Counted from the first letter of the stretch, positions 32,001-47,100 are shown. The stretch: 64,000 nucleotides of DNA from Trachythela sp. YZ-2020 (GCA_016169945.1 JADLSH010000379.1:3903501-3967500), one strand, 5' to 3'. A program made the numbers and translations. The notes: generated by a model not told the origin, from the sequence alone.

Positions 32001-35000
32001 GCACTTCATTTTGCAAGGATAATACGGGTCACTGACTTTGGCCTAAGGTATATATATATAGCAACAACATGCATTGGTTTACCAATCAACATATTCCAAA
32101 CCATCTACAGTTCCTTGTAGGTTTTCATGGCTATAAAAATATAGTTGTTTTGTTTTGTGGTAAACATCACATACATCTGAATTTGTTCGTTCATGGCAAC
32201 TCTGGTTTTAAGTAAATGAATAAAAAGGTCTAGTGTCTTCATCAGGGGCAATCTCAAGTTGCACCGTAGCTCCTTATATACCCAGTGAGCTCCATATATA
32301 TATATCTGGAGTGAGAACTTACGTCCAAAAAGTGAAGCCAAAGATGGCGGAAATTGACGTCCAGTGCCAGTCCCTTTCTATTGTTTTCGTCCGCGCGGTT
32401 TGCACAAGCCGGCAAGGAGTGTGCCAAAATTTAGTGTTTTTACTTCGATTTAAACAATAACATTACGATTTTATGAACTAATAACTTGATTAGCGATACG
32501 ATCTGTTAGAAAAAACTGGAATTAGCTGGAAAAAATGGTATGAAAACTGTTTATGACCTTCATGAGTTTGGACGTCAATTGCCGCCATCTTGGCTTCACT
32601 TGGTCTATTGGCCGAACATTAGAAGTTCTTACTCCAGATATATATGGAGCTCACTGATATACCTAGGCTAAGGGATAAAATCATAAGCCAACAAAGTAGA
32701 GATACTTTGACTCTAATCATCGCTGTGGCCAAATTTGACGTTGCCATCATGCTTTGAATAGAGATGAAGGTCGACGGTAGTTATTTGCCACAAGGGTCAT
32801 ACTTGGAAAAAAGTGGGATCATGGGATCCTAGAGCAATTATTATAAGGGATAATTTTAAGGAATCATATTTAGTTATTGTTCCTTAATATTTCATCTGAA
32901 GAACTTCCTCAGTTGAAATATTCTCTGAGGAACCTTTCTTCTGGCTATCAGTGTGACTTTGTACTACATAAATAACATGCAATCGTACAGAGCCTGACTT
33001 ATTCCGCGAGAAACATATTTTCGGTTTGGAATCTCCTTATGTTGGAAAGAAGCTCAATTATGCACTCGACAACATGGAAATACTGTACAGCGCAGTAGTT
33101 ATATCTCGGGCCAGAGTATCTCGGGCTTAATGGCCCCATTTTATGCATGAATTTTAATTAGTTAATGCCCAGCATAATTCATGAGTTATGCATATTACAG
33201 CCAAACCGGATGTTCCATTCCTCTCCAACATTGCAATATTGCTTAGCAATATTGCAATGTTGATTGGCTAGTTGCCCCGAGCAAATTGGTAGTCTTACTT
33301 CCGCTATTTGGCATGTTTGCAGAGCATGTTTGCTTGCACAGCAAATTTTCGACTTGTGAGTTGTGTATAAAAAATAAACCCTATCAATATGTATCAAGTT
33401 GTAGTGTCGTATTTGGACTCCCGTTATGGGTGTTTTTTCTCTGATGAAGCTATTCTAGACTATGATGAGTTACTTGAAAAAGTAAAAACAGCTGTACCAT
33501 ATATACAAAATATTCCGACTGAGCGCATTCGTATCGCGTACAAGGATGTCAGTCTTTCGTCTTCAACAAGTAGTACGCGACAAGATGAAAACGTGTTCAT
33601 AAATATTTTGCCAGGGAACCCAATGGTTCTTGGAGAAGCATTCAGAAATGCTTATGATTGTGGATCCGAGTCATTTAAAAGGATTGAAATTAAGTTGCGA
33701 GAAGTAGATTCGCCATTTGTTGCTAAAATGAGGAAACAAAACACCAACACGACACCAGCTTCACGATATAATACGGCAGAACCGCATACAAGTAAAGAAC
33801 TTTTTCCAGAGGCAGAGCCAGATTGGAAGATAAGTAAGCTAGAAGACATAAGCGATCATGCCCAACAATTACAAGATGAACTAGTTGCTGTAAATGTTCA
33901 GCTAGAAGACCTAACTAGGCCCGTTATTGAGCCTCCCCAACTTGGACAATACAAATCTATTGTCTGTGGCAAATGTCATATTCGTGGCCACCGAGCTGAG
34001 GGAAACAGACATAACGTGGCGTGCATGAGAGAAGTTTGTACTTCGTATTATATTTGCGGACAAAATAAGAAGCATCCTGAACATTTTGAGCAAATAAGGA
34101 ACCTAACCAAAAGACAAAAGCAATTAAACTCCGAGTTCGAGACGTTGAGCACCAACAAAAAAAGTTTAGAAGCTTTTCAGTCAAAGTCCGTGTCGGCTTT
34201 TGTTACGGCGTTAACTCCTCGTCTTTTAAAGGCGTTCCCAGACCGGTACAATACAACAACTACATCTGGAAAAATATTACTTCAGAAAGACCTGGCTACT
34301 CTAAGAATTGCGTGTAGTAACAAAATACCCAGCCTTACAACGGACGAAAGGCAATATTTTACCGAACTTTTAGAGAAACAGCAAGTTTATAATATTGCAA
34401 GTGATTTAAACTTTGACGTTCGGGCGGGAAATACTTCTCAACACAGTATCAACGTTAACACGCATATTTCTTCGCCATTAAGTAAGAAAGCAAAGCGTCA
34501 CAAAAAGAAAACAATAGAAATCTCGTCTTCTGACAACTTTACGGACAGCTCTGATATTACCAGCGACGACAGTGAATCATCGGACGAAGAAAGGCGAACA
34601 AAATCTCGGCGTACAAGAAAACATCGCCGTAAATATAAAAGGCATGAGCATGGGAGTAAGAAAATGCGTAATGATAGACTACAGAAAGTAAGTCACGAGT
34701 TCATTGGTAGCGAGAATTTTAAGGTCGCCAATATTCAAGAAAAAAAAACTATGTCTATGTCTATAAATCAATCGAATTATAACCGTGGACTTTCGCCATA
34801 TTCGAATATTTTGCATGGAGCTGTACCTTCGGATTCGGGATTCCTTAAGTTTGGAGCGTCAAACTCGAGGTCAAACTCTTACAACAACCAAGAGCAACCA
34901 GAACTACAACATATGACACCCCAAAACGTTGTTACAGGGTATAGCACTTTAACCTTGGATGATTTAGCACATGCTGCAGAGGAAATTTTAAAATAATCGT

Positions 35001-38000
35001 CCTTGTTTTACTATAGATTACTAAAGTTGCACGTTTACGTTGTTTATTTATAATCTCGATTCGAATGACATTTACTGACTTGGCGTAAACAGTAAATCGC
35101 GTTGATATTGCCATTGGCATTGTGTTTCGTTTATATACTATAAAATTAGTTATACTATTCGTTATATTTGTTGATATTTTTGTAATGCGTTGTCTCGTCA
35201 TAGCGATGTTTACTTTAATGAATGTTGTGTTTGTAGTTTAGTTTAATATATCAGAAAGGAAATCGTTTCAAAATTTTGTTCATTTTGTCTTGAAGTTTTT
35301 CAGTTCATGGCCAGGTAAAAGATCAGACATAGTTTACTTTCTGCTTTACTGAGACCATGGATTAGTAAAACATAACCGTGTTTTAATAACCATGCTGAGA
35401 CCTGAGTATACTAATAGTAATACATTCCCAAGTAAATAGATTCTCTGACTGGCGAGCAAAAATATGAAACAACACGAAATACTTGAAATATATAATATTT
35501 TCGCATTCAAAAAATCGCTGCACATTGCAACTAAATTTCAAAAGTATTTACAGTAAAAGCAAACCACGCTCAAACATAATAATATATGTATTTTACATAT
35601 GATATATGTAATAATCGTAGTTTAGATTCACAGAACAGTATTATATAAAGCATAAAATGAGCTAAGTTTAAACTAAAAATCCACAATGCCTGAAAAAGTT
35701 TGTGCACATGTCTGGGGTGATAACTTCTAAAGCGCGAAGAATTGCGAGTTCAGTGAAGTTTACTGCAAAAGTTTCATGCTTTCTAAGATACGATTTAATA
35801 GTACTAAAACTAAACTCACAGGGGTTAAATTCGGGAGAATATGGAGGTTGGAATATCAGGGTTATTTCTCTCTGGCCAAGCATTCTTCGCAGTTCTGCCT
35901 CTGCAAAATGTCCGTGGTGAAACCCGCAGTTATCCATTACAACTATGTCCCCTTGTGCTAACACAGGATTCCCGTAAACCTCATCTACAACTTGCAGGCT
36001 TTCGTGGAAGAATTGTAACATTTCGAGACCATTTGATGCTCCTTCTAACAAGTTGAAGTGAGTTATGCCAAATCTGCTTTGCAATAAATTCAGAGTGTAG
36101 TTGCAATCCGACGCGTAACGTTTAACTTCTACAGCTCGCTTACCCCTATGAGCGTGTCCATAGAGACGATTGCCTGTTGTTCTTTTAAAAGAGCTTTCAT
36201 CAAAAAAATGTACCTTCGATGGATCAACTTGGCTCATTAACATCGCGTGTTGTATTAATTTGAATTGATTTTGTTGAGTTAAGGACTCTTGTGGCACGAC
36301 TTTTAACTTTTTAAAAGTAAAATTTAAATCTTTCCTGAGCACATCGCTGATTGTCGATTTTGACGGCAGATTTTCCAAGTTGCATACACCATCGTTGATA
36401 AGTGCCACTTGGATTTCTAACGCTGTAATGCTAGGCTTGGAAACTTTTTGAAATTCGATGTATTCTACCACATTAGGGGTAGCAATCTGCCTTTCTTTTC
36501 CACCTGGTTTCAATGGGAACAAATGACCGCGTTCGATAAACTGTCTTATAATATTTGACACAGTTTTCGATGTGACACCAGTACGACTAGCAATAGCTGA
36601 AAAATTTTCTCCAGTTAGCCAAAGATTTAACATACGCTGACGAACAGGTAACGAAGCAACTTTTGTTTTCTGGACAGTCGACATAACAAAATAATAAACA
36701 ATTACACTTCCCTTTCCTGCATGATTTTGTAATTTTGCGCGCTCAGTCAACAAACGGTTAGTGTTGGAAATTGCCCGCCTTGATTGGTAATTGCTCCAAC
36801 CAATTACCGAAGGAATATTGCAATATTGCTCTGCAATGTTGCAATATTGATGGGAAGGGAACATCCGGTTTGGCTGTAATGAAATTTATAATTAGATTCA
36901 TTTCCGAAGATAATCCGAACAATTCCGAGTACGAGTTATGCATATTAATGAGCATTTATAATTAGATTCATTCCGACGACGTTAAAACAACGAGAGGTTT
37001 CCGAGAGATTTCCATTTGTTCCAAGATGGCAGAACAGCTAATTCTGGATGTTTTTAGGGAAAATAACGTTCGAGTCCCTCTCCTGGCAAAATACTTTTTT
37101 CCCCATTGACTTTAAATTGTTTAAGCAGGACAGAAAGACTGAACACATTGTACTCTTACGACATTGCCCAAACTTGATTTTGCTGAGCTTGTATAAAAAG
37201 GTTGTTAACGACTGGACTAGCCTGATCTTGTAGTTCTCTACACGGCAAAGTAGGGAGCACACGTAGCCACAAATTGAAAACTTTCGCTTTGGAGCAACAA
37301 CGTAAAAATCGTCGAAGTTGTACTTTAAAAAAAAAATGTTGCAAGATGATATTTACATGGTTGACGAAAGTCGATCATGTCGAAACCCCGTCAAATTGTT
37401 GGAAGCAATTTACGCTGATGCAGTTACAAATGAAATTACGTAGTTGTGTCAGGAAAACGAATGTAATATAGACGAAGGATGGCAGACGTACGGTATAGAA
37501 GCTATAGAACGTGTTAATAGCAAGCATTTGGTTTGGAACTCGTTTGTCGAGGCTGCAAGAATACTGAAAATCAATTGCAAAAGCATACTGTAACTAAACG
37601 CTTTTTTCAGAGAAATATACGCCCAAATCACAAATTAAATCCATTTAAACAAAATTAAAACACAGAAAAGCCAAGAAAAGTAAAATTTATTCTAGTCGTT
37701 CATGCAAATTACAAGAATACACAGTTAACTAAATTATACTTTCTTCAAAGCTTGCAAAGGGCCACTAAATATAAATAAAGTGAAATATGCATCGATATAT
37801 CATTGTCAAATAGTCTCCCAGAATGCGGGAATTCACCATTTCTGAGATCCTGAGTGCGCTATGGGAATGTTTTTTAAATGTTTAAGAATAAAGAACATAA
37901 TACCAGGGCTCCACAGTTACAATTTGCCCAGGACCCACAAACATGTTTGGGCGGCGGTGACACCAATTAAGTATAGACAGCTGCAGGACATATTTACAAC

Positions 38001-41000
38001 AATACATACTAAACAACAAGACTTGTTTATCGTACCATGGCGTTTCTGATGTCAAAAGAAAACCAGAATATATAATTTGTGGAAAAGAACAGACGAAAAA
38101 ACAGGCAACGGCCAAGCAACATGTAGATATACTTTTGAAATTTAACTTGCGTCCTTTTCTTTCCTGATCACTTGCTGTAGTTGGAGAAACTCTTTCGTCC
38201 CTGCGTTTTGACTTGGCGATGATAAATATTTTGTAGTTTAAGTAAATGAACAAGAACAGTAAAATAGAAATGAAAACCATAACCAAAATATTACCAGAAT
38301 TTTTCAGGATCTTGTCAAACAATACAAACAGACCGGATAGTAAAATAATCAAAAATGCAAGAAGAAAGAGAAGCCTTTTCTTTGTCACGGATGTTCGATG
38401 GAAAATTGGAAACGTTAAGCCCAAAAATCTTTCAATGGTCAGCGTCAATAACGCAAGATTTGAAAACATATAAAGAAAAGGAAATATGTGTGTCCTTATT
38501 TCTTCACAAAGTTCGTTAGAGTCCTCCTTAGACCAGAGAATTGTTGATAATACTAGGAGTGGATGAGTGATGGCGACTACAGCCAGATCAAAACAAGATA
38601 AAACAAGAATCATAAAGTGACATGGTTTCTTTCGAAGTTGTGACGACCTCCGTATACTGATTACAACTACAGAATTCAGAAATATTCCTGCGACCATGAA
38701 GGAAACATTCAAAATACACAAAAGTAGTGCGTTGATAAAAGTGCTTAAGAGCATTTCAACTCTTGTAGCCTGTAGATCTTAAACAAAAATTTACTGCCAG
38801 TTTTCTTTCTCAAACTTGGTCCGTCGCATGCAACTTGGTCTGACACTGGCAAGAAACAGTATAGTTTTAACAACTTCGAAAGAAACCATGCATGTCACTT
38901 TATGATTCTTGTTTTATCTTGTTTTGATCTGGCTGTAGTCGCCATCACTCATCCACCCCTAGTATATTATCAACAATTCTCTGGTTTAAAGAAGACCCTA
39001 ACGAACTTGGTAAAAAAATAAGGACATACATATCTACTTTTCTTTATATGTTTTCAATGATTGCGTTATTGACGCTGAACATTGAAAGATTCTTGGGCTT
39101 AACGTTTCCAATTTTCCATCGAACATCCGTGACAAAGAAAAGGCTTCTCTTTCTTCTGGCATTTTTGATGATTTTACTATCCGGTCTGGTTGTATTGTTT
39201 GACATAAACCTGAAATTTTAATTGATAAAATTTTAATTGATAATTTAAATGATATTTTAATTGTGGTTTTAGTTTGTATTTTACTGTTCTTGTTCATTTA
39301 CTTAAACTACAAAATGTTTATCATCGCCAACTCAAAACGCAAGGACGAAAGAGCTACTCCAACTACAGCAAGTGATCAGGGAAGAAAAGGACGCAAGTTA
39401 AATTTCAAAAGTTTATCTACATGTTCATTGGCGGTTGCCTGTTTTTTCGTCTGTTTTTTCCCATAAATTATATATTCTGGTTTTCGTTTGGCATCAGAAA
39501 CGTCATTGTACGATAAACAAGTCTTGTTGTTTAGTATATGGTCCCAAACATTTGTCTCCATGAACTCGACATTTAACTGTCTGATATTTTTCTGGAGGAA
39601 TTCAATTCTGCGTCGAGAAGGAATGGAAACAGTAAAGCGTTTTAGGGCTACAAGATCTTGACTGGATTGCTTTAGTTTCAGAAATACATTACTATAGTTC
39701 ATATGTAGTATATATAAAGAATATTTGTCTCTATTTATAAACGTCCCGAATTTGTTGGCTGGCAATGAAAACTACAAATTTACAATTGTCACCATCGAGT
39801 TCAACTGCTGTTTGGTGTGTTCTCAAACAAACTCGGGAAGTGTCTATTAAGTCCATCTTCTGCATCGCAAAAGGAAAAGTCACCAGCTTGGGTTGGAAAC
39901 TCGGCCTAGAAGAGTAATATCGCAAATATTATATATTAATTGTTGTAAATATGTGCCGCAGCTGTCTATTCTTAATTGGTGTCACCGCCGCCCAAACATG
40001 TTTGTGGGTCCGGGGCAAATTGTAACTGTGGATCCCTAGTATTATGTCCTTTAGTCTCAAACATTTAAATAACATTCCCATTGCGCACTCAGGATCTCAG
40101 TAATGGCAAATTCCCGCATTCTGGGAGACCATTTGACAATGATATATCTATGCATATTTCACTTTATTTATATTTGGGGACCCCTTTACAAGCAAGCTTT
40201 GAAGATAGTAGAATTTAGTCAACACGTGTATTCTTGCAATTTGCATGAACGACTAGAATAAATTTACTTTTCTTGGCTTTTCTGTGTTTTAATTTTGTTT
40301 AAATGGAGTTCATTGGGGGTATATTTCTCTGAAAAAAGCGTACGAGGGTTTTTGGGATGTTAAAATGCCCACATGCGATATATAATTATATGTAATATAT
40401 ATCCAGAGATGTAAGTATTTCTTGCTCGATTTTAGGGAGATCTTTTGGATTTTGAAAGAGATTTGCAAAATGGGAATTTTTCGGATTAGGGGATATTAGG
40501 GGATTTTCAAAATTGATGCAGGATTTCTTGGAGGTTGTTTTCCTATTTTTTGGTCGGAAAGTTGCAAGGATTTTTTGAGTGAACCTCTTGATTTAAATCA
40601 TTCCTTCAAATGACACGATTTAGACAGCAAAACACGGTGACATTATACAATTACTTTATGGTTTCCGTGTTTGGATGGCCTGATCCAAACACGCGGGAAT
40701 GTTGCGAGAGTTAAGAAAAGCGAGCGAAATCTCGAGCCGAAGGCGAGTGATTTTGCGCGCTTTTCTTAACTCGAGCAACATTCCCAAGTGTTTGGATCAG
40801 GCCATCCAAACACGGAAACCATAAAGTAATTGTTTTATAAAATAACAACAACACGATAGTCTTCCGTGTTTGGATGGCCTGATCCAAACACGGGTTTCGA
40901 CCAATCAGAGCACGCGTTATATACATGTTATTTTATAAAAAGACTTCTCGTTTTGTTGTAACGTCTCTCGCATGGAGTCCAAAACAAATGCTCGGGAAAA

Positions 41001-44000
41001 CTGACGGGTTGCAGGCCCGTTCCCTTTTAGGGGCCGATTACATGGGCGAGTTGTTCCGGCAAAGCGAGTTGGCTTCGTATATGTATTCCCTATTATTTCG
41101 ACATTACGATTACATGGCTAGCGAGTTGTCCCGCCTAGCCGGGATCCCGCTTGTGGCTTGCCGAGTTACTCGCTTAGGCGGGATGAAAATTGCCATGTAA
41201 TCGCTTCAACTCGGCAAACCGGGCTGAGATATGGTCAACGCGCGGTCATTTTGTTAAAAATATTGATAAATAACGTTACAAGAAACTCAAATTAGTATCA
41301 AAATGATGTTTTTGTGCTTTAGTAAGCGATTCAAAGTTTTCAAGAGCGAAGCGACTGCATTTTACCAGATAAAAGCGAAGAAAACTATGTTATGGGCATT
41401 TCTCATTGTAAATACAGCATCTAACTCCAGCCTATACGTGAAGAAGCCCTTAATTGCAGTATGTAAACAATTTTCTTTCTAAAACTAGGAAAACTTATTT
41501 AATTGTTGAAAATTTTCAATTTAATGAGGTCACTTCAGCCCAGTTTGCTGAGCTAGCCCGGCTCATGTAATTGCAATTTATAATTCGTCTCGCCTTAGCG
41601 GGTCATCTCGGTTAGCCGGGACAACTCGGCCCCTTTGAGCAACAATAAAATTAACAGCCCAGACCTCAGTTTACACTGTTTGACCATATACTCAAAACTG
41701 ACAAAAGGCAAAGATCACTACGTCGCTACGCTTTTCTTTTATATATTTCGAGTATTAAGTATTTTAATTAAAACGAACGTCACTGTTTTGACAAAGAACG
41801 AAGTATTGATGTACGGAAATGTTATTAAATGTACAGTAGATTGCCTTGTTTAAGAGCATTGCCATAAAGCGTACTTCAAAATGACATGATTCCAGTTATA
41901 AGTAAACGTACATGCAGGTGTATAAAGACGTTTTCGCATTCATTCAATTATTATAAATGCGCGTCAGACCAAGTTGCATGCGACGGACCAAGTTTGAGAA
42001 AGAAAACAGTAAATTTTTGTTTAAGATCTACAGGCTACAAGAGTTGAAATGCTCTTAAGCACTTTTATCAACGCACTACTTTTGTGTATTTTGAATGTTT
42101 CGTTCATGGTCGCAGGAATATTTCTGAATTCTGTAGTTGTAATCAGTATACGGAGGTCGTCACAACTTCGAAAGAAACCATGTCACTTTATGATTCTTGT
42201 TTTATCTTGTTTTGATCTGGCTGTAGTCGCCATCACTCATCCACTCCTAGTATTATCAACAATTATCTGGTCTAAGGAGGACTCTAACGAACTTTGTGAA
42301 GACATAAGGAAGTACATATCTATTTTTCTTACTATGTTTTCAATGCTTGCGTTATTGACGCTGACCATTGAAAGATTCTTGGGCTTAACGTTTCCAATTT
42401 TCCATCGAACATCAGTGACAAAGAAAAGGCTTCTCTTTTTTCTGGCATTTTTTATGATTTTACTATCCGGTCTGTTTGTATTGTTTGACAAGATCCTAAA
42501 AAATTCTGGTAATATTTTGGTTATGGTTTTCATTTCTATTTTACTGTTCTTGTTCATTTACTTAAACTACAAAATGTTTATCATCGCCAACTCAAAACGC
42601 AAGGACGAAAGAGTTACTCCAACTACAGCAAGTGATCAGGAAAGAAAAGGACGCAAGTTAAATTTCAAAAGTATATCTACATGTTCCTTGGCGGTTGCCT
42701 GTTTTTTCGTCTGTTTTCTTCCACAAATCATATATTCTGGTTTTCGTTTGAAATCAGAAACGCCATGGTACGATAAACAAGTCTTGTTGTTTAGTATATG
42801 GTCCAAAACATTTGTTTCCATGAACTCGACATTTAACTGTCTGATATTTTTCTGGAGGAATTCAATCTTGCGTCGTGAGGGAACGAAGATAGTAAAGCGT
42901 TTTACTGGATTTTTTTAATTTCAGAAATACATTACTATAGTTCATATGTAGTACACTGCATGCAAACAAAATTTGTCTATATAAACGTCCCGAATTCGTT
43001 GGCTGGCAATGAAAACAACAAATTTACAATGGATCACATTGTCATCATCGAGTTCAACTACTGTTTCGTGTGCTCTCAAACGAACTCGGGAAGTGTCTAT
43101 TAAGTTCATCTTCTGCATCGCAAAAGGAAAAGTCACTAGCTTGGTTGGAAACTCGGACTAGAAAGAGTAATATCACAAATATTATGTATTGTTGTAAATA
43201 TGTGCCGCAGCTGTCTATTCTTAATTGGTGTCACGGCCGCACAAACATGTTTGTGGGTCCGGGGCAAATTGTAACTGTGGAGCCCTAGTATTATGTCCTT
43301 TAGTCTTAAACATTTAAATAACATTCCCATTGCGCACTCAGGATCTCAGTAATGGCACTAAATACCCGCATTCTGGGAGACTATTTGACAATGATATATA
43401 TCTATGCATATTTCACTCTATTTATATTTAGTGAGCATTTGCGGCAAGCTTTGAAGAAAGTAGAATTTAGTCAACACGTGTATTCTTGTAATTTGCATGA
43501 ACGACTAGAATAAATATTGACGCTGTTATTATATTAACGTGTGCATGCGCAATTGAAAATAGAGAAAATATACGTCTTGTGTACAATGTTATTAAAATAT
43601 TATTACACTCCGCATAGAGTATATTATACCTGTTTATATAAGGTAGTTGAGGAAGTCTAGTCTGAATCAGTATTTTCGCCCTCTTCAATATAAGCATTGT
43701 CTTTTAAAAGACGTTTTAGAAGAACCTTTCTTTTATCGACGGCTGCTTCCAAAGCCTCATCATGATCAAAGTCGTCACTGTTTATAAACACATCTCTCGT
43801 GTTCATTACTTTTCTATATGTACATGATTCCTCCTAAGCTGTCTCATCCACAATAAACGTTCCAGATAAACACTTTCGAGCTCTTTTTGTAGTTTAGGTA
43901 ATATCAACGCGTACGCTTGCTTCTTGGCAGTTTCGTCATCAAGACCGTTTTCGATAAGATTCTGTTTTATTTCTTCGTACTCGCTGGCATATCTTTGTTT

Positions 44001-44105
44001 TGCTTCCTCTATTAATGGTTTCCAAGGATCACTTTCATCTTCTAATTCAGATCCTGATTTAATTCCATCTACCTCAGAAGGATCACTTTCATCTTCTAAT
44101 TCAGA

Positions 44106-44164
<59 letters not shown>

Positions 44165-47100
44165 CACACATACATACATACATACATCCATGCATACATT
44201 ATTCAGCTCACTCCCCGTTGGGGCTTTTCAGTGACCAATTACATCAAGTATCTAGCTTACCTATATTATGTACTTAGCCTACATTACGTGAGCTTGTCTA
44301 CGTCAATGCTCATTCATGAGCTATACAGAGCAAGTGCTCATGAGGCATGAGTAATCATGAGTGGTTCGTTATGAGCTTGTCCACAAGTGTTGAAAATACT
44401 ATATCGCCGTTCTTTTCATCTCCTTGAGAGTGCAAATGAATCGGCTTCCAGCAGCCGTTTGGAGCATTGTTGGCAAAGTAGATATGGCATGAAAATTCTC
44501 ACAGGCCTGGTAGCCAGTCTGAAAGAGTTACGGGACATCTGTCATGTTTTCGTCTTGCTCGGGCCATCTTTTATGTCTGCTCAACGAAAATGAGCATTTC
44601 AGAGTGCTCATGGGGTATGAGTAATTATGAGTGGTCGTCCTGAGCTTGTCTACGTCAACGCTCATTCATGAGCTATACAGAGCAAGTGCTCATGAGGCAA
44701 TAATTTTCTTAAAATCCGTCATTTGCTACTAAACAGTGCTTCAAAGAGTGACGAGCTTCAAGTTTTGTGGTAAATCTTTTAATCGTCGCTTTAATTTGCG
44801 CAGACACGAAAACGAATACTGCCCATTCCCAGGGGCGCACATTTCAAAATGTTTTGGGAGGGTGTCCATTGTTCAGGGACTGACTTTTTATATTTGTTTG
44901 ACCACAGCAAAACATGTATTACGAGTTAATGTAAAATATATATGTAGTGCTAGGGGTGTAGAAGGATTGTTAAAACATAGGAGGTAGACTCCCACGAGGC
45001 GCCACCGTGGTTGGCGCCGACGGGAAAATGTTTTGAAAAACTTGAGTCTGTAGATCGTCGGAAATGCCATTCTCAGAGTCTTCTCTTTCGTTATATAGGC
45101 CCTTTCATTAATATATATAAGATTTCAAACACTCCAGTTTCGAATTCAAATATTTCTCTGCAATTTTCTTTAAATGCAGTTATTTAAAGAAAACGCCCCC
45201 CAAAACGTAACCTTCAACATCATAAAGACCCAATTAGAAACTGCACTGATTTTTACAACAGAGTTGTCTTAATTTTACTCGAGAATACTGACGTGGAAAT
45301 AGAACGCACAATGCGGCAGAGCAAAAGTTAGGAGGCTTTGCGCAGTCGTGTATGGCTATGTCATCTTACATTTGAGTACATTGCTTTAAGAGGAAAATAT
45401 ATCTCTGGGTTTTGCAATGTTGATTTCTTCTATTGACAATTTTTCTATCGTTTATTATACGTTTTTTTATTCGGACCAATTCGGACCGAATTAAGTAGTG
45501 TAATTTTACAATTTGGGACCGACTTTTTTGGAAAATTCACAAATTATGGGGGGTGTCATACCCCCACACCCCCCCCCCCTAATGTGCGCCCCTGCCCATT
45601 CCGGGAAGAAGAGTCGGATGCAGATCACAATTCCGTACCCATGGAGTCAGATGACGAAGCGTCAAATAGTGATAATGCACAAAATTCTGAGGTAGATGGA
45701 AATGAATCAGGATCTGAATTAGAAGATGAAAGTGATCCTTCTGAGGTAGATGGAAATGAATCAGGATCTGAATTAGAACATGAAATTGATCCTTGGAAAC
45801 CATTAATAGAGGAAGCAAAACAAAGATATGCCAGCGAGTACGAGTACGATGAAATAAAACAGAATCTTATCGAAAACGGCCTTGATGACGAAACTTCCAA
45901 CAAGCAAGCGTACGCGTTGATATTACCTAAACTACAAAAAGAGCTCGAAAGTGTTTATCTGGAACGTTTATTGTGGATGAGACAGCTTAGGAGGAATCAT
46001 GTACATAGAAAAGTAATGAACACGAGAGATGTGTTTATAAACAGTGACGACTTTGATCATAGAGTTTCTTCTGAAACGTCTTTTAAAAGACAATGCTTAT
46101 ATTGAAGAGGGCGAAAATACTGATTCAGACCAGACTTCCTCAACTACCTTATATAAACAGATATAATATACTCTATGCGGAGTGTAATATTTTAATAAAA
46201 TTGTACACAAGACGTATATTTTCTCTATTTTCAATTGCTCATCCACACGTTAATATAACTGCCAGTGTTTAGTTACAGTATGCTTCACGTATAACTTTTA
46301 ATGTATAGTAAAGTTATCCCAAAGGTGGTATTAAAAGTTTTAACCTCTTTATCATAAAAATAACACGTCATCTACTTCTTAGTAGAAATATTGCCTGACC
46401 ACATACGGATTGGAGCATTCAAATCCTTGACTTGTTCACTTTTCCCTCCAAAAAGATAAATAATTTAGGATACATTGTAAATGGTGGCTCTTTTCACAGT
46501 GATACGATTCTTCCAAGTCGTAAACGGACATGTGATCTGGCGCCTTTTCTAATTCTCTTAAACGCTCAAGGACGTTTTCGTGGCAATTGATTTTCAGTAT
46601 TTTTGCAGCCTCGACAAACGAGTTCCAAACCAAATGCTTGCTATTAACACGTTCTATAGCTTCTATACCGTACGTCTGCCATCCTTCGTCTATATTACAT
46701 TCGTTTTCCTGACACAACTGCGTCATTTCATTTGTAACTGCATCCGCGTAAATTGCTTCCAACAATTTGACGAGGGTTTCGACATAATCGACTTTCGTCA
46801 ACCATGTAAATATCATTTTGCAACATTTATTTTTTTTAAAGTACAACTTCGACGATTTTTACATTGTTGCTCCAAAGCGAAAGTTTTCAATTTGTGCTAT
46901 CTATGTGTGCTCCCTACTTTGCCGTTTAGAGAACTACAAGATCAGGCTAGTCCAGTCGTTAACAACCTTTTTATACAAGCTCAGCAAAATCAAGTTTGGG
47001 CAATGTCGTTAAAGTACAATGTGTTCAGTCTTTCTGTCCTGCTTAAACAATTTAAAGTCAATGGGGAAAAAAGTATTTTGCCAGGAGAGGGACTCGAACC

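Larger units (their letters stand above)
33198..36876. mobile_element. Two-gene Tc1/mariner-superfamily transposon, apparently intact
   Basis: This 3679-bp element has inverted ends CAGCCAAACCGGATGTTCC and subterminal ATTGCAATATTGC palindromes at both sides. TA flanks both ends (33196-33197, 36877-36878). The matching sequence in the other arm of the composite (ATGCATATTAATGAGC near 47785) lacks the insert and has one TA, which proves the boundaries. It carries two convergent intact ORFs: a 535-aa accessory protein on + and a DD38E transposase on -. Confidence 0.88.

Noticed and set aside
36684..36864. Longer 398-aa transposase start
   Set aside because: The extra N-terminus is translated terminal repeat; the ATG at 36684 gives a normal family start.
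37026..37090. Functional ORF A/tRNA fusion in the left arm
   Set aside because: A deletion junction joins unrelated parts; no selection for a fused product is evident.
43806..44195. Long cysteine/valine/alanine-rich N-terminus of an ORF
   Set aside because: It is the (CGCA)n microsatellite translated; the real part is the broken ORF C copy.
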